Assembly (NCBI RefSeq): GCF_964204645.1
Contig: NC_134025.1
Location: 24,892,001 to 24,956,000, forward strand
DNA length: 64,000 nt
Direction of reading: 5' to 3'
Source of the DNA: Tubulanus polymorphus
Lineage: Eukaryota; Nemertea; Palaeonemertea; Tubulaniformes; Tubulanidae
Part shown: positions 12,700 through 25,139 of the stretch, piece by piece
Layout of the letters: each line of letters starts with the position of its first letter
Numbering within the stretch: the first letter of the stretch is position 1
Translations under genes and position numbers: made by a program
Notes under the pieces: generated by a model
The model's input: only the letters and a program-made list of their open reading frames with translations
Database searches by the model: none
Told to the model about the DNA's origin: nothing

Positions 12700-15600
12700 A
12701 TGGTAAGTAACAATGCTTATATTTGGGTCTGGGCCTGATAAGTTGTCATGACTTCAATTGAAAAAACCTCTATCCAACATTCAAAATTAACTCATTTGTG
12801 TTTCTGGTTGTACTTGCTGCATCCATATATATGCGCAACAGTAGCTGGTCTGTGTCGCACAGAATACGGCTAGGAATCCCTCAGTATATGGTTGGCTGAC
12901 TGTTGTCGCTGTGAGGTGATTCCAATCAACTGTTTAGATCTTTCTGACTTGTTCTGCAAGCAACGCAGCGAAAAAGATTGCTGTGAACTTGTGAAGTTTG
13001 AACTTTGATTTGCTGTGTACCGACTGAAATATGAACAGCGATTCTGAAATTTGTCATTTGTTATTTATTTGAATTCATGGAACGCAACTGATTTGTAGAA
13101 TTATGTCGCTTAGGAAAATCGAGGATAAATTTGATATTAAGAATGATTGTACTGTTAAATATAGCCCTCTTCTGAAATGGAAAGAGGTAGGCACCTAAAC
13201 AAGGATGAATGAGGAAATTGACAACATGTCTATATTGAAATTCTAGAATAATCAGAAATTCAATGATCATTAAGCTTCATGATTTCTTGCGAAGAGATTG
13301 GGCATTCGAATATTTTTAAAGTCAAAGTCTCAATTCTCGTGTTTAGTTTTAGTTGAAATCTTCTTTGAATCTTTTAGTTGTTGTTCTTTCATTTTGATGT
13401 TGGATATTCAATACAGTTGACCCTCAATTATCCGGCACTCTTGGTGGTACCCATATGGATAATTGAAGGTGGCAGATAACTGAGTCATTTTAGTTGTCTA
13501 TGAACTAAGTTTATGTAATCGGGAAATTAAATTTTGGGTGAAAACATTGGCAGATAACGAATGAATGACGGATAAATTGGGCGTTCACCTAGCTCACTAA
13601 ATTTCAACCGTTTGTTTAGTGATCTTTGTTATAACAATGTTTAGGATTCGTTGTTGAATCGTTTATCTCAGATGGGTTACACCGATGATACTATGGCTGA
13701 AGACGACGCTTTCGATGAAAATGCGCAACTGAATTTTGCGACCAGTACTCCTCTGAAGAAAGGCTTTCGGCGGTACAGCGAACCTGCAATACCAACGAAT
13801 CGCCGATCAAGTGAGAGTGACCCTTTATTAGCCCCTGCTGATGATTACGAACCTAAAGGTGGACCACCAGATAGGTCAGTCAGAGCATTTTTTCTTCAAA
13901 AACTTTGGCATCTCCTATTTAATTTGGTTTCTCTACCATTTGTGTCCATTTGAAAATACTATTTCATGAGTTTTTCAGATTTCACTTGGTGTATATACTA
14001 TTCTATGTACTAGGCATTGGTACGTTGTTACCATGGAATTTTTTTAGCACTGCCAAAGGAGTAAGTATATATATCGATGAAATATTTTAGATTCTTCATT
14101 TATATTCTTCATGTGATCATTTTATATTTCATTCAAAAATTTTATTCATCTTTTTCAGTATTTCCTTTATAAACTCAGGAACACTAGTATTCCAGTAGCA
14201 AATGCTACAAATCCAGACATGCTCAACAATCTTCAAATATCGTTTGAAAGTTATCTAGCCATCGCTGCTATGGTACCAAATATTTTATTCCTGTTTCTCA
14301 ATACTGCGTTAACCAAAAGGTACATATTCCTAGGATTTGGAGTTTTTGGTATTTTGATACACCTTGAAGCATTAATCTAAGCTGTGCTAAGTTAGAATAA
14401 ATTGATGGTCTTCAATTGGAAAGTGTCGATGTAGAACAAGAAAAATAGATTATTGTTAGTTGCAATGATTAGTAACATTGAATATCATTGATGATTTCTA
14501 ATTACTCTTTGATCATTCTACTAATAGATCTCCATGTCTTCATATAACATTACTAACTATTATATGAAATTTCTTGATTGTTTTGAATTTTAGGATAAGG
14601 TTGAAAGTTCGAATGGTTACGTCAATAGTGATTATGATTATCATGTTTGGTTTTACAATCGTCCTCGTCAAGATAGATACTGATCAATGTAAGAGTAGAT
14701 ATATCATTCGATTAACACTCGAGTGATAATTAAGTAGATTTTTAAGTGTTATCTATTTGATATGTAGAAAACCCGCAATAGTAACGAAAAAATAATATGA
14801 ATTTCATAAATGTTTCCTTGAGCTAGTAGTTGTTCGATGTTTTGACTACCAACATGGATATAGTGTTTTTATCTATGGTTATTGTTATCTATTTAATGAT
14901 GCTATTCTTTTTTTTCAGGGCAAGAGACTTTCTTAGGTGTAACTCTAGGCACAGTTGTTATTCTAAATGGTATGTACCAGTACATGAGAAGTGGTTCACA
15001 GCTTTGAGATATATGTTACTGCTAACTTGCGGATTAAATTGGACTTTATATTTCTCTATAGAATATGTGTGACCCTAATCTGTTAATCATTATATCAAAA
15101 TTGTGGCTTCGCTGTTACGTGTAGTGACTACTAAATTATATCAATTGTGTTAAATGTCATATCCCAATACAATGTACGTATTCTGTCCTTTGATAACTCC
15201 AATTTCATCAGTATGGTAAAAATAATATTACCAGATCTGGATTCTCTACCCTGTATTCTAAGCAAAAAAATGTACTTGAAGAGTTTCCTATCAGATGCAC
15301 CTTATATTGATAATTTTTCGGTGGGAAATTTGAAAAAATAAAACGTCTTATTTTGTTTTTAGCAAATGGTGCTATTATGCAGGGATGCTTATTTGGTCTC
15401 GCAAGTATGTTTCCAAGGAGATATCTGCAAAGTGTTATGGGTGGTCAGGTATTCTATCTACGATTCTTGCCATCATATAGAAGTTCAGTACAAAATGTAC
15501 AAACAAAATATCAATTAATTTAGCTAGGTTAATTTGATAATGTACTGTTTTCATTATGTTTGCTAGCAAAGTAAACCACAGATTGCCGATGTAGGTTAAT

Positions 15601-18466
15601 TCTGTAAATTGTAATTGATCTCTCGACTGAAATAGTGCTATCAAATGTTAACTACAGGCTTTGGGAGGATCATTGGCAGCTTTGGCGAATATAGCTGCAA
15701 TTAGTGCTGGTAATGATGACTATATTGATAGCGCATTCGGATATTTTTTGACGGCCACAGTGATACTTATCATATGTTTGATGTCCTACCTTGCTTTGGG
15801 AGTCTCGGTGAGTATTTGACAATCACAAAGGATTTAGTCAAATTTTACATTTAAATTTTAAAAAGCAAATTGATATGTATATGTCATTTCTTTTGATCAG
15901 ATTCTTATAAATTTTTCAGCATTTTGCGAAGTTCCACGCAGAAAAGTGCCGTAAGGATCTTATCTCTTAATCAATAATCAACACAAGTTAATACGACTTT
16001 CCTACTCTCCTTCACTTCAATATTAGTGTCAGGCCATTCAATAATGTCTTTATCATTGAACTCAGACATTCAAGTGACCTCATATCACCTGATGGGTCAA
16101 ATGTTTATACATTGTATATAGAATCAAGAACATAGTTCTTTTGGGTCAATTATATTCAGCACGTGAACAGTAGCTTCATGTTTAGGGTGTCTTGTTATGC
16201 ATTTGCTATGTTTTCATTTATATTTCAGGGTGTTACCGATGTATTAATCTTAGTTTTGACTCTTTAACTATAAACGACGGAGACCCGAGCCCTTGGGTTA
16301 AGAAAGACCCGTCTCCGTTTCATGTAATCTTTAAAAAGGTACGAACCCTTCCTGCATACACATGCATGGCACTGAACTTTTTTTCTTTTCTCTACATGAT
16401 TAATTTAGTTGCACATCACGAGTCCCTCGACAAAAATGCAGCCGTTATTGATTTGGGCAGCAATGAGGCTTCTGTTCCATTGATACTGAATAGAAAGATA
16501 AATTATTTTATGGTTTGGCGTCGGGTAGGTGTTAATCTAAAACACAACCGCTTCGACCTAACCCGGCTCTTGATTTATTAACAGTATAGAGAGTTCCTCT
16601 ACCCACACATACTCTGATTTAATGTAACCCTTTTATTACTGCCAGTTCTTTGAGAGGGAGTTCGTTTCGAAGTTAGCAAGTTAATATGATAAGTACCAGT
16701 ACTGGTATATTGGAGAGAATAAAAGAATATTGACATTGATTGATGATATCAAAGCCCACGTTGATGAAGGATAGGCATTTCGTAATGAATTGGTTAACCA
16801 TTCTTAATTGATTTTTTGCTGTGTATCCTGCAGGATGCTAAGATTGAAAATCATTCTTTTTGCTTGTAATCAATTTTAAATTCTATGTATGAATACTATT
16901 TCATGGGTAATCATTGAAACCTTCAAAATTCAATGACATTTTACAATTTAATTATGAGAAATTGTTTATCATCTATTTTCAGATATGGTTCTATGCAGTG
17001 AGCGTATGCATAATATTTTCAGTCACTTTAGGTTTATTCCCAGGAGTTCTGTCGGCTATAGTTTCTGAAAACTATGGCAAATCTAAGTGGGCTAGTAAGT
17101 ACCGCATCTTCTAATATACTGCTCCTGATACTTATTCATTTGATAAATGAAATCATTATGGTGTAAGTAATGTTATTCTGTCTGTGTCTTTCAGCTCTAT
17201 ATTTTACCCCAGTAATCTGTTTCTTCCTGTTCAATACTGGTGATTTAATTGGGCGTACATTAGCAGCATGGCTACATGTTGTAAGTGGACCATTACGGCA
17301 ATTTTGAAAAATTCAATTTCTGAAAATGATAAGTTTAGCCTGGTGTTACCTCGAACTCTTGACCAGTTTGTTTTACGTACATTATTGTTACTTTCTATTT
17401 CAGTTCCGTAAAGGACCCGGAATTCCACTCATTACGTTTATGCGTCTCGGTTTCATTCCGTTGCTTTTATTCTGTAACGTACAACCTCGGATACACGGTT
17501 TACCAGTATTCTTCTCTAATGATGCCTACCCAATAGTATTCATTGCATTGTTTGCAGTCAGTAATGGATTCATCGGTACTTTATGTATGATGTTTGCTCC
17601 TGGGTAAGTAATACATCCGCTGAATAATGAATAAACTTGTGAATCTATTTTAATGTTATGTTCTTCGTACTTCTTTCTGTGATGCACTTCTGAATTAGAA
17701 GATATACAGAAATAGAATTGATTTTAAAAAATCCAGTTTTTTTACTAGATTTAGTATTACATATTTTTTTATTAGTGGTCATCACCCTATATTTATGTAT
17801 TTCTATCTCATCAATAGATTATCCTGTTTTAAAATCTGGTTTTAACTAAATCTCGAATTGCTCTTATCGATGCATGAAATGCACTGCCTAGCTGTCTCAT
17901 CTTGGTCTTGCATTCACTAAATGTTTTTATCTTTGCATGTAACCCTCTAAAAATCCCTCATCATCAGTTTATTCTGTTCTGTGTTGTCTTATATGTGAGT
18001 CATGCACTTCATACTTCCTGTCTTCTGCACGCTTTTCTTTCCGGACTACTAAAACTACTGTCACACAACTTTTCTGGTAACGGATTGCAAACTTATTGAA
18101 CTCATTGTTGATTGATCAATTAAACATAGTCCATGTTTGAAACTATTTTTCCAATTTTGTGAGCAGATTCATGTGTAGTAATAGTTGTGTTTTGGTGTGA
18201 TATTTACAGCCATGTTCACCCAGACGATGCAGAAACAGCAGGCTCGATGATGTCATTCTTCCTATCAGTTGGACTTGCGCTTGGTTCTGTTATATCGGTA
18301 GGCCTGGTAAAACTTGTATGATTCGCTGATTACGCGATCGAATCTTTTTTGTAGCCGGGTACATCCTGACGATGCGGAAACTGCTGGCTCAATGATGTCA
18401 TTCTTTTTGTCACTCGGTCTGGCATTTGGAGCTGTGATATCTATGGGACTCATCAAAATGCTATGA
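12700..18466 (+). CDS. SLC29A: Equilibrative nucleoside transporter (SLC29/ENT) with two alternative last exons
   Basis: Eleven-helix membrane carrier for nucleosides. Exons: 12700-12702 (ATG as the last three bases of exon 1), 13645-13874, 13979-14060, 14159-14319, 14594-14688, 14919-14969, 15363-15448, 15658-15807, 15920-15950, 16229-16338, 16983-17094, 17195-17280, 17404-17603, then either 18210-18321 or 18355-18466. Each version totals 1509 nt (502 aa; human ENT1 456, ENT3 475). Family marks are FYVLGIGTLLPWNFF in TM1, FESYLA, GDLIGRTLAAW and the HPDDAETAGSMMSFF end. The N-terminus carries ESDPLL (residues 58-63), an acidic dileucine like that of lysosomal ENT3. The exact paralogue is unsettled. 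The start is uncertain: out-of-frame ATGs occur upstream in exon 1, and ATG 13672 (MGYTDDTM) is the alternative. Confidence 0.93.
13414..13590. mobile_element. Degenerate pogo/Tigger-like MITE
   Basis: Begins after TA with CAGTTGACCCTCAATTATCC and ends near 13590 with an imperfect inverted copy (CGGATAAATTGGGCGTTCAC). It lies in the first intron of the nucleoside transporter. No coding capacity. Confidence 0.45.
18210..18321 (+). CDS. Alternative last exon A of the nucleoside transporter
   Basis: A 112-nt exon after TTTACAG, read in the phase left by the exon ending at 17603. It encodes 36 residues beginning HVHPDDAETAGSMM and ends in TGA. It is the upstream member of a tandem pair with the exon at 18355-18466 and encodes the last membrane helix. 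Confidence 0.85.
18355..18466 (+). CDS. Alternative last exon B of the nucleoside transporter
   Basis: A 112-nt exon after TTTTTTGTAG, in the same phase as exon A, encoding 36 residues beginning RVHPDDAETAGSMM and ending in TGA. It shares 28 of 36 residues with exon A. Only 33 bp separate the A stop codon from the B exon, too little for an intron, so B can be used only by skipping A. Confidence 0.85.
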
Positions 18467-19461
18467 ATATTAGCAAAAATTCATAGTCTTGATTTTTGAT
18501 ATTAGGAATCTAGTTTTTAGCCCACTTGGGACTTAAGTTCCTACGGGCTATTGCGCTAATTAAGTAATTACATGTCAGGGTCAGTACTTAATTCTTACAT
18601 GGCTGGTTTTCTTGCAATGATATAACTCACATGCAAGTTACGTTAAAGGCTAAATGATTTTAAGGATTATTGAAAAATTTAGGATTTTTTACATACTGTT
18701 TTTTCATTTCTATGCATACTAGTGCATATACCAGTTAATATTTTATACAGCGATTGTATTCTGAGAGACAGTTTTAATCATAAATCATTTTATTTTTGGT
18801 CTTAAAGAGGAAGGTTTTACATCATGTATATTTACCATCGTTTTACTGTAAAGTATTCGTGGATATATTGATATTTCAAGATAAAGCATGTACAGTGGAT
18901 GTAGATATATGTGCGTATTTATAACAAACTCTGGGGTGTAGATAGTTATAGTAGTTGCTATTTGAAAAGCGCCATAAACCTGTGATATTGTAAATGTAAA
19001 ATAGTTTTTAATTATTAATATAGAGTTTATTTAGTTGGATTGTACATATTTTGAGAATGGCGAACTGGTGTATTAAAGAATAGAAATTAATGTAATCGTC
19101 TTTTGTAAGGCCAGTCCTGTTAAACCAACTGGGTACCAACCGCCTGTAAATCTGTAAAAATATGTTTAACCCTGGGTTTATGGGTGAAATTAGGCCTTGC
19201 ATTAATTCAGAGTCATATTGGCATTCTTCATGAATTAACCTGTCTATATTTTGTTATCTATAAAGCTTGATTAATCAAAAGTGCAATATATGAATATTAT
19301 CCTAGTTTATTTTTAACTGGTATAATGGTATAATAAGAAAGTTGAGTGATTTTCTTTTATTGACAAGCTTTTTATGACTGAATTATTGAAATGAATATAC
19401 AATGGTAAAAGACAAATTGTTTTATTAAGAAAATCATTGGTGTATGTATTCACGGTGCCAT

Positions 19462-19467
19462 AATAAA
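19462..19467 (+). terminator. Poly(A) signal, nucleoside transporter
   Basis: AATAAA about 1 kb past both alternative stop codons and common to both isoforms. Confidence 0.6.
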
Positions 19468-19585
19468 CTATTGAAGAAATATTGCAAATGTATGTGATTT
19501 AGTTTGAAATTTGTGCCATTTTATCCTCTTAATGGACTAGGATTACTGATGGAGATTTTCTCTAGAGTCATCAACCTTCAAGATA

Positions 19586-19733
19586 CAGTAAAACCTGCTT
19601 AATCCGGATCGGCTTAATCTGGATTTTGGTCTAATTCGAATATTATTTGCAGTCCGTTTGTTCATTAATATACAAGAACATGACTTTTGAATTTTGTTGG
19701 TCCCAAATGATTCGAATTAAGCAGCTTCTACTG
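19586..19733. mobile_element. 148-bp pogo/Tigger-like MITE with TA duplication
   Basis: The left end CAGTAAAACCTGCTTAATCC and the inverted right end (CGAATTAAGCAGCTTCTACTG as it stands) form terminal inverted repeats matching at about 18 of 21 positions. TA flanks both sides (19584-19585 and 19734-19735). No ORF, so it would depend on a transposase made elsewhere. Confidence 0.75.
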
Positions 19734-20349
19734 TACCGAAATTAGGTCTTATGATGTCATAGTTGTAATCTAACCGTATTTGTCATACTTCCTTTGATAA
19801 GATCATTCTTATGATGCCTTATCTCGGCTTTGCCATGAACTCCGGAAATCCTCATAAGTAAAAAGAATTCATAACCATTTTCATGCATTGTACAATTAAC
19901 TTGAATTTATTGGAGATTAAAAAATAATCATCAAAGATCTACTGTCCCCATCATTTATTATTTCTGATGGAGTTTCAGTTGGACACTTGCACTTACAAAT
20001 TATCACAGTAAATATACAGAGAGATAAATGATGCGATATGGGGTGTATTTTCATTTTCCTAATCAAGGTACATGTATATCAATAAAATATTTAAGTTAAA
20101 AATTTACAAGTCGGTAAATCATTAATAACAGACAAAAAAATTGAACATAATAAAATAACCTTTTACTGACAATCTATTTCTATTTACTGCTTCTATAGCG
20201 CAGTAAATACTTTGGACCCAAGAATTGTTTGGTCGCAGTACATTCACAAAAGCAACCATCACTAAATCCAGCTTCAGAAGCTATAAATACAGCTTCTCCT
20301 GTTTGTGTTTCAAGTTCATAATCTCAGTTTGGTTCAGCATTATTGTTTG

Positions 20350-23300
20350 CTAAGCTACCGGTTCCGATTCTTGTTGTGTTGGAATATCTGGTATTATAGG
20401 CTTCTTGATGGAGCCGACTTCATCCACTTGAGCTTGAGTCAGAAACGTTTGATCCCCTTGATCACCACCACTAAATCAAATATGGAGAAAATGCCAAAGG
20501 AATATTCATAATTCTAATAGTTTGAAAATATACCACATTTCTGTGCTCTATTGCTTAAACAGGGGAAAAAATCTTTTATAAATGGTCTTAGAAGATAATA
20601 TTAGTTATTTCAAAATTAGGAACCCACAGTCATTAAGATAACAACAGAAATTCTAAAAATATCAGTTCAACCTAAATAACATTATTTCAAACTCACTCAA
20701 GAATAAATAATTTTTATTAAGATTGAAAAAGCTAACCATACCTTTCACTTTTGTCTTTGATGCTAAGAATAGTATTTTCTGGTTCGATGTTGGGTTTGGC
20801 TTGAATAGGAGGAAGAGCGCTGCTGTTCTTATCTCGTGCACCGTTCATCTTCGCGAACAAATAACGCAAAACACGCTCTTTCTGTTCCCACGTCAAATCA
20901 CTGATATCCACTTTGTTTGATAAGTCAACCCTGCATACATTAAATTATATATTGATGAGCAAAATCAATGATGCTACAGTGAAGTCCTTACTTGCTCAAC
21001 TCAGTAATTTTTTTTTCAACAAAATTAAGAACTGACAAATACCATGAAAGCAAAAACTTCAAAATCCATGAAAAATGAAAGATTGAAAAGAACGATAAAA
21101 CTGATCAAAAGTAATCTGAATGTTTGAACTACTACTATCTACCTTAGTTTCTTCCTGAATAGATGATATCAAGGAATATAATTAAGCTTATTATTGTTGT
21201 TTAAGAAATGATAATAAAAACAGCTACCTATGTATAGTTTATACTCACAATCGTTCTGCAGCCTCGAGATCTCTGAATACACTATTTGTGCTGGTGTCTG
21301 ACTTATTAAACGTTCGGATTTTCGGGAATTCGCCAAGACCTGCATGTGCAGCAAGCATTTTCTCTTGGTAAGCCGCCTGTGCAGCCTTACGATACTGAGC
21401 TCTACAACAATCACAATATCATCATATGAAAAAAGTCAGTAATAATGTATACTTAAATGGGGCAGGTTGGATGATTTTAGATGATGTAACCAATGATTAC
21501 ATATTCAGTGGTATATTGCAAGGTGTACATTGTTAACCATTAAACTGCATGCACTTAAATGGGGTACCAGGATATCAACTATACATATACTGATCAAAAT
21601 ACTACTACTACTGTTGGTCTTAGGTCAGGGTATGGGATACTAATATGCAGTAATGACCAGTAGGGTACGTAAAATTTGAATAGCCCAATCAGGAAGGTGG
21701 AAACAACCATTAATCTGACAACACTAACATTTCAGTACATCGAATTCTACTGAAATAGAAATACACAACAGTCAGTATACATATTCTTACCCCCTGATTT
21801 TGGCACTGTTTAAGAAAAAACAAGCAGACAATAGCAGACGTTAGAGGTGTGATAAAAATTACAGGACATTAGTTTGTGAGACCAAAAGCAAAGCGTACTT
21901 CACAGCAAGAGAAAATTTCCACTGTAGTGAATGACAAGATAAATGTATTTAAAAAGTTGTTATATGAAGAAAAATGTAGTGAGACAAAATGAAAAAAATT
22001 ACTGGTGTAGCATTGGGCACAGATGACTTACTGGTTCGCTGCGATTTCAAGTTTGACTTGTTGGAGAGACTCAAGGAAAAACCGTTCCATTTCTGTTCTT
22101 TGATCTAAAATATTCCGTGCTAAACGTTTGACTTTATTCATTTCTTTATTTTTCAGTTCAACCATGCGTTGAAGTTTCGCCAGTTCCTTGTGCGTTGATT
22201 CCGTTTCAACTCTGCCTCGATGCACGATGGTCATTTTTTCATCCTCAAATTCGTGAACGGCATGACTGAGCGCTTTTTCGAGCGTTTCCACTTTTTCTTC
22301 GAGCTAGAATATTGTAAATAGAGAAAGGGTTTTGAGATGAACTGCCTCCTTAAAATCCCCTTAAACATCCCTTAGTCTCACCATTAAGATTCATACAACA
22401 GCTTTTAAATTCACTCATAATGATCATAGGGTTGGTTCCTACCTGACGGATTTTTTCTTTCTGGTTTTTGCCTTCACGAATCTTTTCATGCATCATCATT
22501 TCATTTAGTTCCTTGTATTCGCTGAGTTCCGTGTTTTCTTCTTCAAGACGTTTTTTAATGGTCTTCAGTTCATCTCCTTCTTTCATATGATATTCAAGGG
22601 CTGCTGTTATACGTACATTTTCCTTATAGACCGATCGAGTCGTTTCATCCAAATTTCTATGAAAAGCAATAGAAAAATTTTTGGTTTTGCCATAAGAATA
22701 GAGCTACACTAGCAATACCCCTTGGCTGATGAAAATCTTTATACTTTAGATCTGATGAAATAAGAGAGTGCATTTCCATCATGCCATAAAGCCACAAATT
22801 AAGTGAAACACTGTATTTTGACCATGGAATATCACAGACATCTTGCATCTAATGCAAATATTCAACCAAAATTGATAATGATTGTTAACTAGTGTTGAAA
22901 TAAATGTTGGGGATGTTTACCCTATAGCTTCTGTATGCGCCTTTTCAGCCAATTCAGCAATCTTTTGATTTGCCTCCTGCTGTAATCTCATCTATATTAG
23001 AAAATCAAAATAACTTCAGACCATGTATTTCAAGCCTTGATGTAAATAACTATTTCAAAATGTGCCTGCTAAGTAGTGGATATATACATACCTTCTCTTC
23101 AAAGAATTTCTGCTCCATTTTAGTCATTTCTGTTTTGTGATCACGATTTGCTAAAAACATTCCTTCTTTGATCTAAAGTTTATGATTTGAAATCAAACAA
23201 CAATTTGAAATCATCAGACACAGATATCATTTTACAATGAACTTACCTCGTCCAAGTCCTTCTGCATTGCTGCTCGTTTCCTGCGAAATTCTTTCACAAG

Positions 23301-24853
23301 TTTCAACTCACTTTGCATCAGCGACACTTCATCATTCTTTTGTTTAAGCTGAGTTTCCAAATCATTAATTTGTGTACTTAACTCATTTATCTGAGAGAGA
23401 ATGAATCAAACAAACAATGAATGAAGTACATAAAAAAAAGCCTTTGATTTACATGTATCGGTAAACTGGTACTCACAATATCTTGCTTTTCCTTTTTCGT
23501 TTGACGTCTCAAATCTTTCATTTGTTGTTGCAATTGTTCAATCTGAAATTGATACATAAGTACATACATAAAAACAGCAAAAAGTATCTAAAAGTATCTA
23601 TCAGGCCTATCCCGATGATTAATAACCTGGTCATCTTTTTCCTGGTCTTTGCGACGAAGGAATGTAACGACGTCGATAGTGTCTTTTTCCGTCTGCTGAA
23701 CTTGTGTATGTAGGGTTTCATTTTCAAGGAGCAGACGTCGAGAATTATCCCTGAAAAACAAATTTTATTGATTATTGATTTAAGAGATAGTGAATTTGAT
23801 CAAGAATAAGTGGGATTTTCAGTACCGGTACTTACTTGTATTCAAGACGGGACTGTTCCAATAAGTTCAATCTAGTTTCCCATAGTTTCGAATTAGCATT
23901 CGCAATCGCTATCTTGCTATCTCCCTTCTTTGCCTTGTCTCCCTTCTTCCCCTTCTTTCCTCCCTTCCTATAAAAGTCGAACAGATTAAACAGATTTTTC
24001 TAAATGCGAGGGATCTTGATAAGATTTTAGAAATAATTCTTTGGTAATCGAACATCTGTCATATGAAAATGTAATCATTATGGATTTATGGAGGAACATC
24101 GATAATTAAGTACATGCTAAATACGAAACTAATTGACATTCACTATTTAGGTCTAACATAAAGTAAAAGCTTAGAGTATTTGGTTGGTGGAATAATTCAT
24201 CTGAAACCTAAATAAAAGACTTGCTTCACAAACGTATGTCACACTGCATTTCTGTGATAACATTGTGAAACGTGAAACATTGAGTATATATCTATTTGTT
24301 CAAACCATGCATTTGATTTGGGTATGTTCACCACATCAGGGAGGTGGGGAAAAAGTTAGGACAGAGAGCAACCCGGTCTGAGTACATTCAAAATGGGTCA
24401 TCCTTATTACCGAGATGACGTCTTTTACCGAGATGAACCGAGACGAACCGAGATGAAATGAAATATAGCATATTTATTTATTCCTTATCGATTTTAACAC
24501 TTGAAATCATGTTATATCAGTAATAAATACCTTCTAGAGTCATATTTTACATATTTTTTTTAATAAGGATGACCGTTCAAAATGTGCCAGTTTCTTTAAG
24601 TACTTACGACATCCCTGAGAAAGAAACGTCAGAGCCATAACTTTCGTTATCGCTACTGACAGTCGATGAAGATCTAGTTAAGATGAATAGATCGTCAGTT
24701 AAGTAAAAAAGAGAGCACAAACATAGCTAGGCCTGCTAATTATAATGTTAATGTTACCTCTAACTAATAAAAAGAAATTTGATTGGATTTTTTTTCAACT
24801 TACCCCTTCTTTCCACCCTTCTTCCCCTTTCCCTTCTTGCCCTTTTTAGGCAT
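20350..24853 (-). CDS. BBOF1: BBOF1 (CCDC176), basal body orientation factor
   Basis: Coiled-coil basal-body/axoneme protein of motile multiciliated cells that keeps basal bodies aligned. Thirteen exons, high to low: 24804-24853, 24608-24673, 23836-23967, 23627-23750, 23477-23542, 23247-23390, 23092-23172, 22921-22991, 22443-22656, 22032-22303, 21249-21401, 20742-20930, 20350-20470; 1683 nt, 560 aa (human 529). A Lys/Gly-rich start (MPKKGKKGKGKKGGKK) precedes a long coiled coil, about residues 60-440. Motifs shared with vertebrate BBOF1 include RTEMERFFLESLQQVK, EFPKIRTF, STNSV and DLTWEQKERVLRYLFAKMNG (about 468-487). A short acidic tail follows. Divergent from SETD3 over 286 bp. Confidence 0.95.
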
Positions 24854-25139
24854 TTTTAACAAGCGACTGTTTTGTTACATTAGATCAATTAATCGTACGA
24901 AGAATGCTGACTTCGTTCAGCAATCGATGAAATTAATAAAATAACACGTAAACTCGGAAACTAAATTTGACAGCTGATCGCCATGTTTACCATGGAAACA
25001 GTAAACAGTCTACACTAATATGCGGAATTGGACTTAAAACGTAAACTGACCAGGCTAGGCGGTGCTTTCGTCGATTATGGCAAATAGAAGTATTAAGTTT
25101 CACGGTATTTAAATTGGGCTGTTGCTTTTTTTGAAAGAT
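24854..25139. promoter_or_regulatory. Divergent promoter: BBOF1 / SETD3
   Basis: 286 bp between outward-facing start codons, the shortest shared promoter here. A gene of multiciliated cells and a broadly expressed one share it. No core motif stands out. Confidence 0.5.

Larger units (their letters stand above)
18467..20349. other. Convergent 3' region: transporter / BBOF1
   Basis: No gene seen. It holds a long probable 3' UTR of the transporter, ending after AATAAA at 19462-19467, one MITE at 19586-19733, and a minus-strand AATAAA (19954-19959) that may serve BBOF1. Confidence 0.6.

Noticed and set aside
15920-15970. Early stop in the transporter (HFAKFHAEKCRKDLIS-stop)
   Set aside because: Arises only if the intron after 15950 is retained; splicing at GTAAGG joins in phase to 16229 and restores the loop and helices 7-11.
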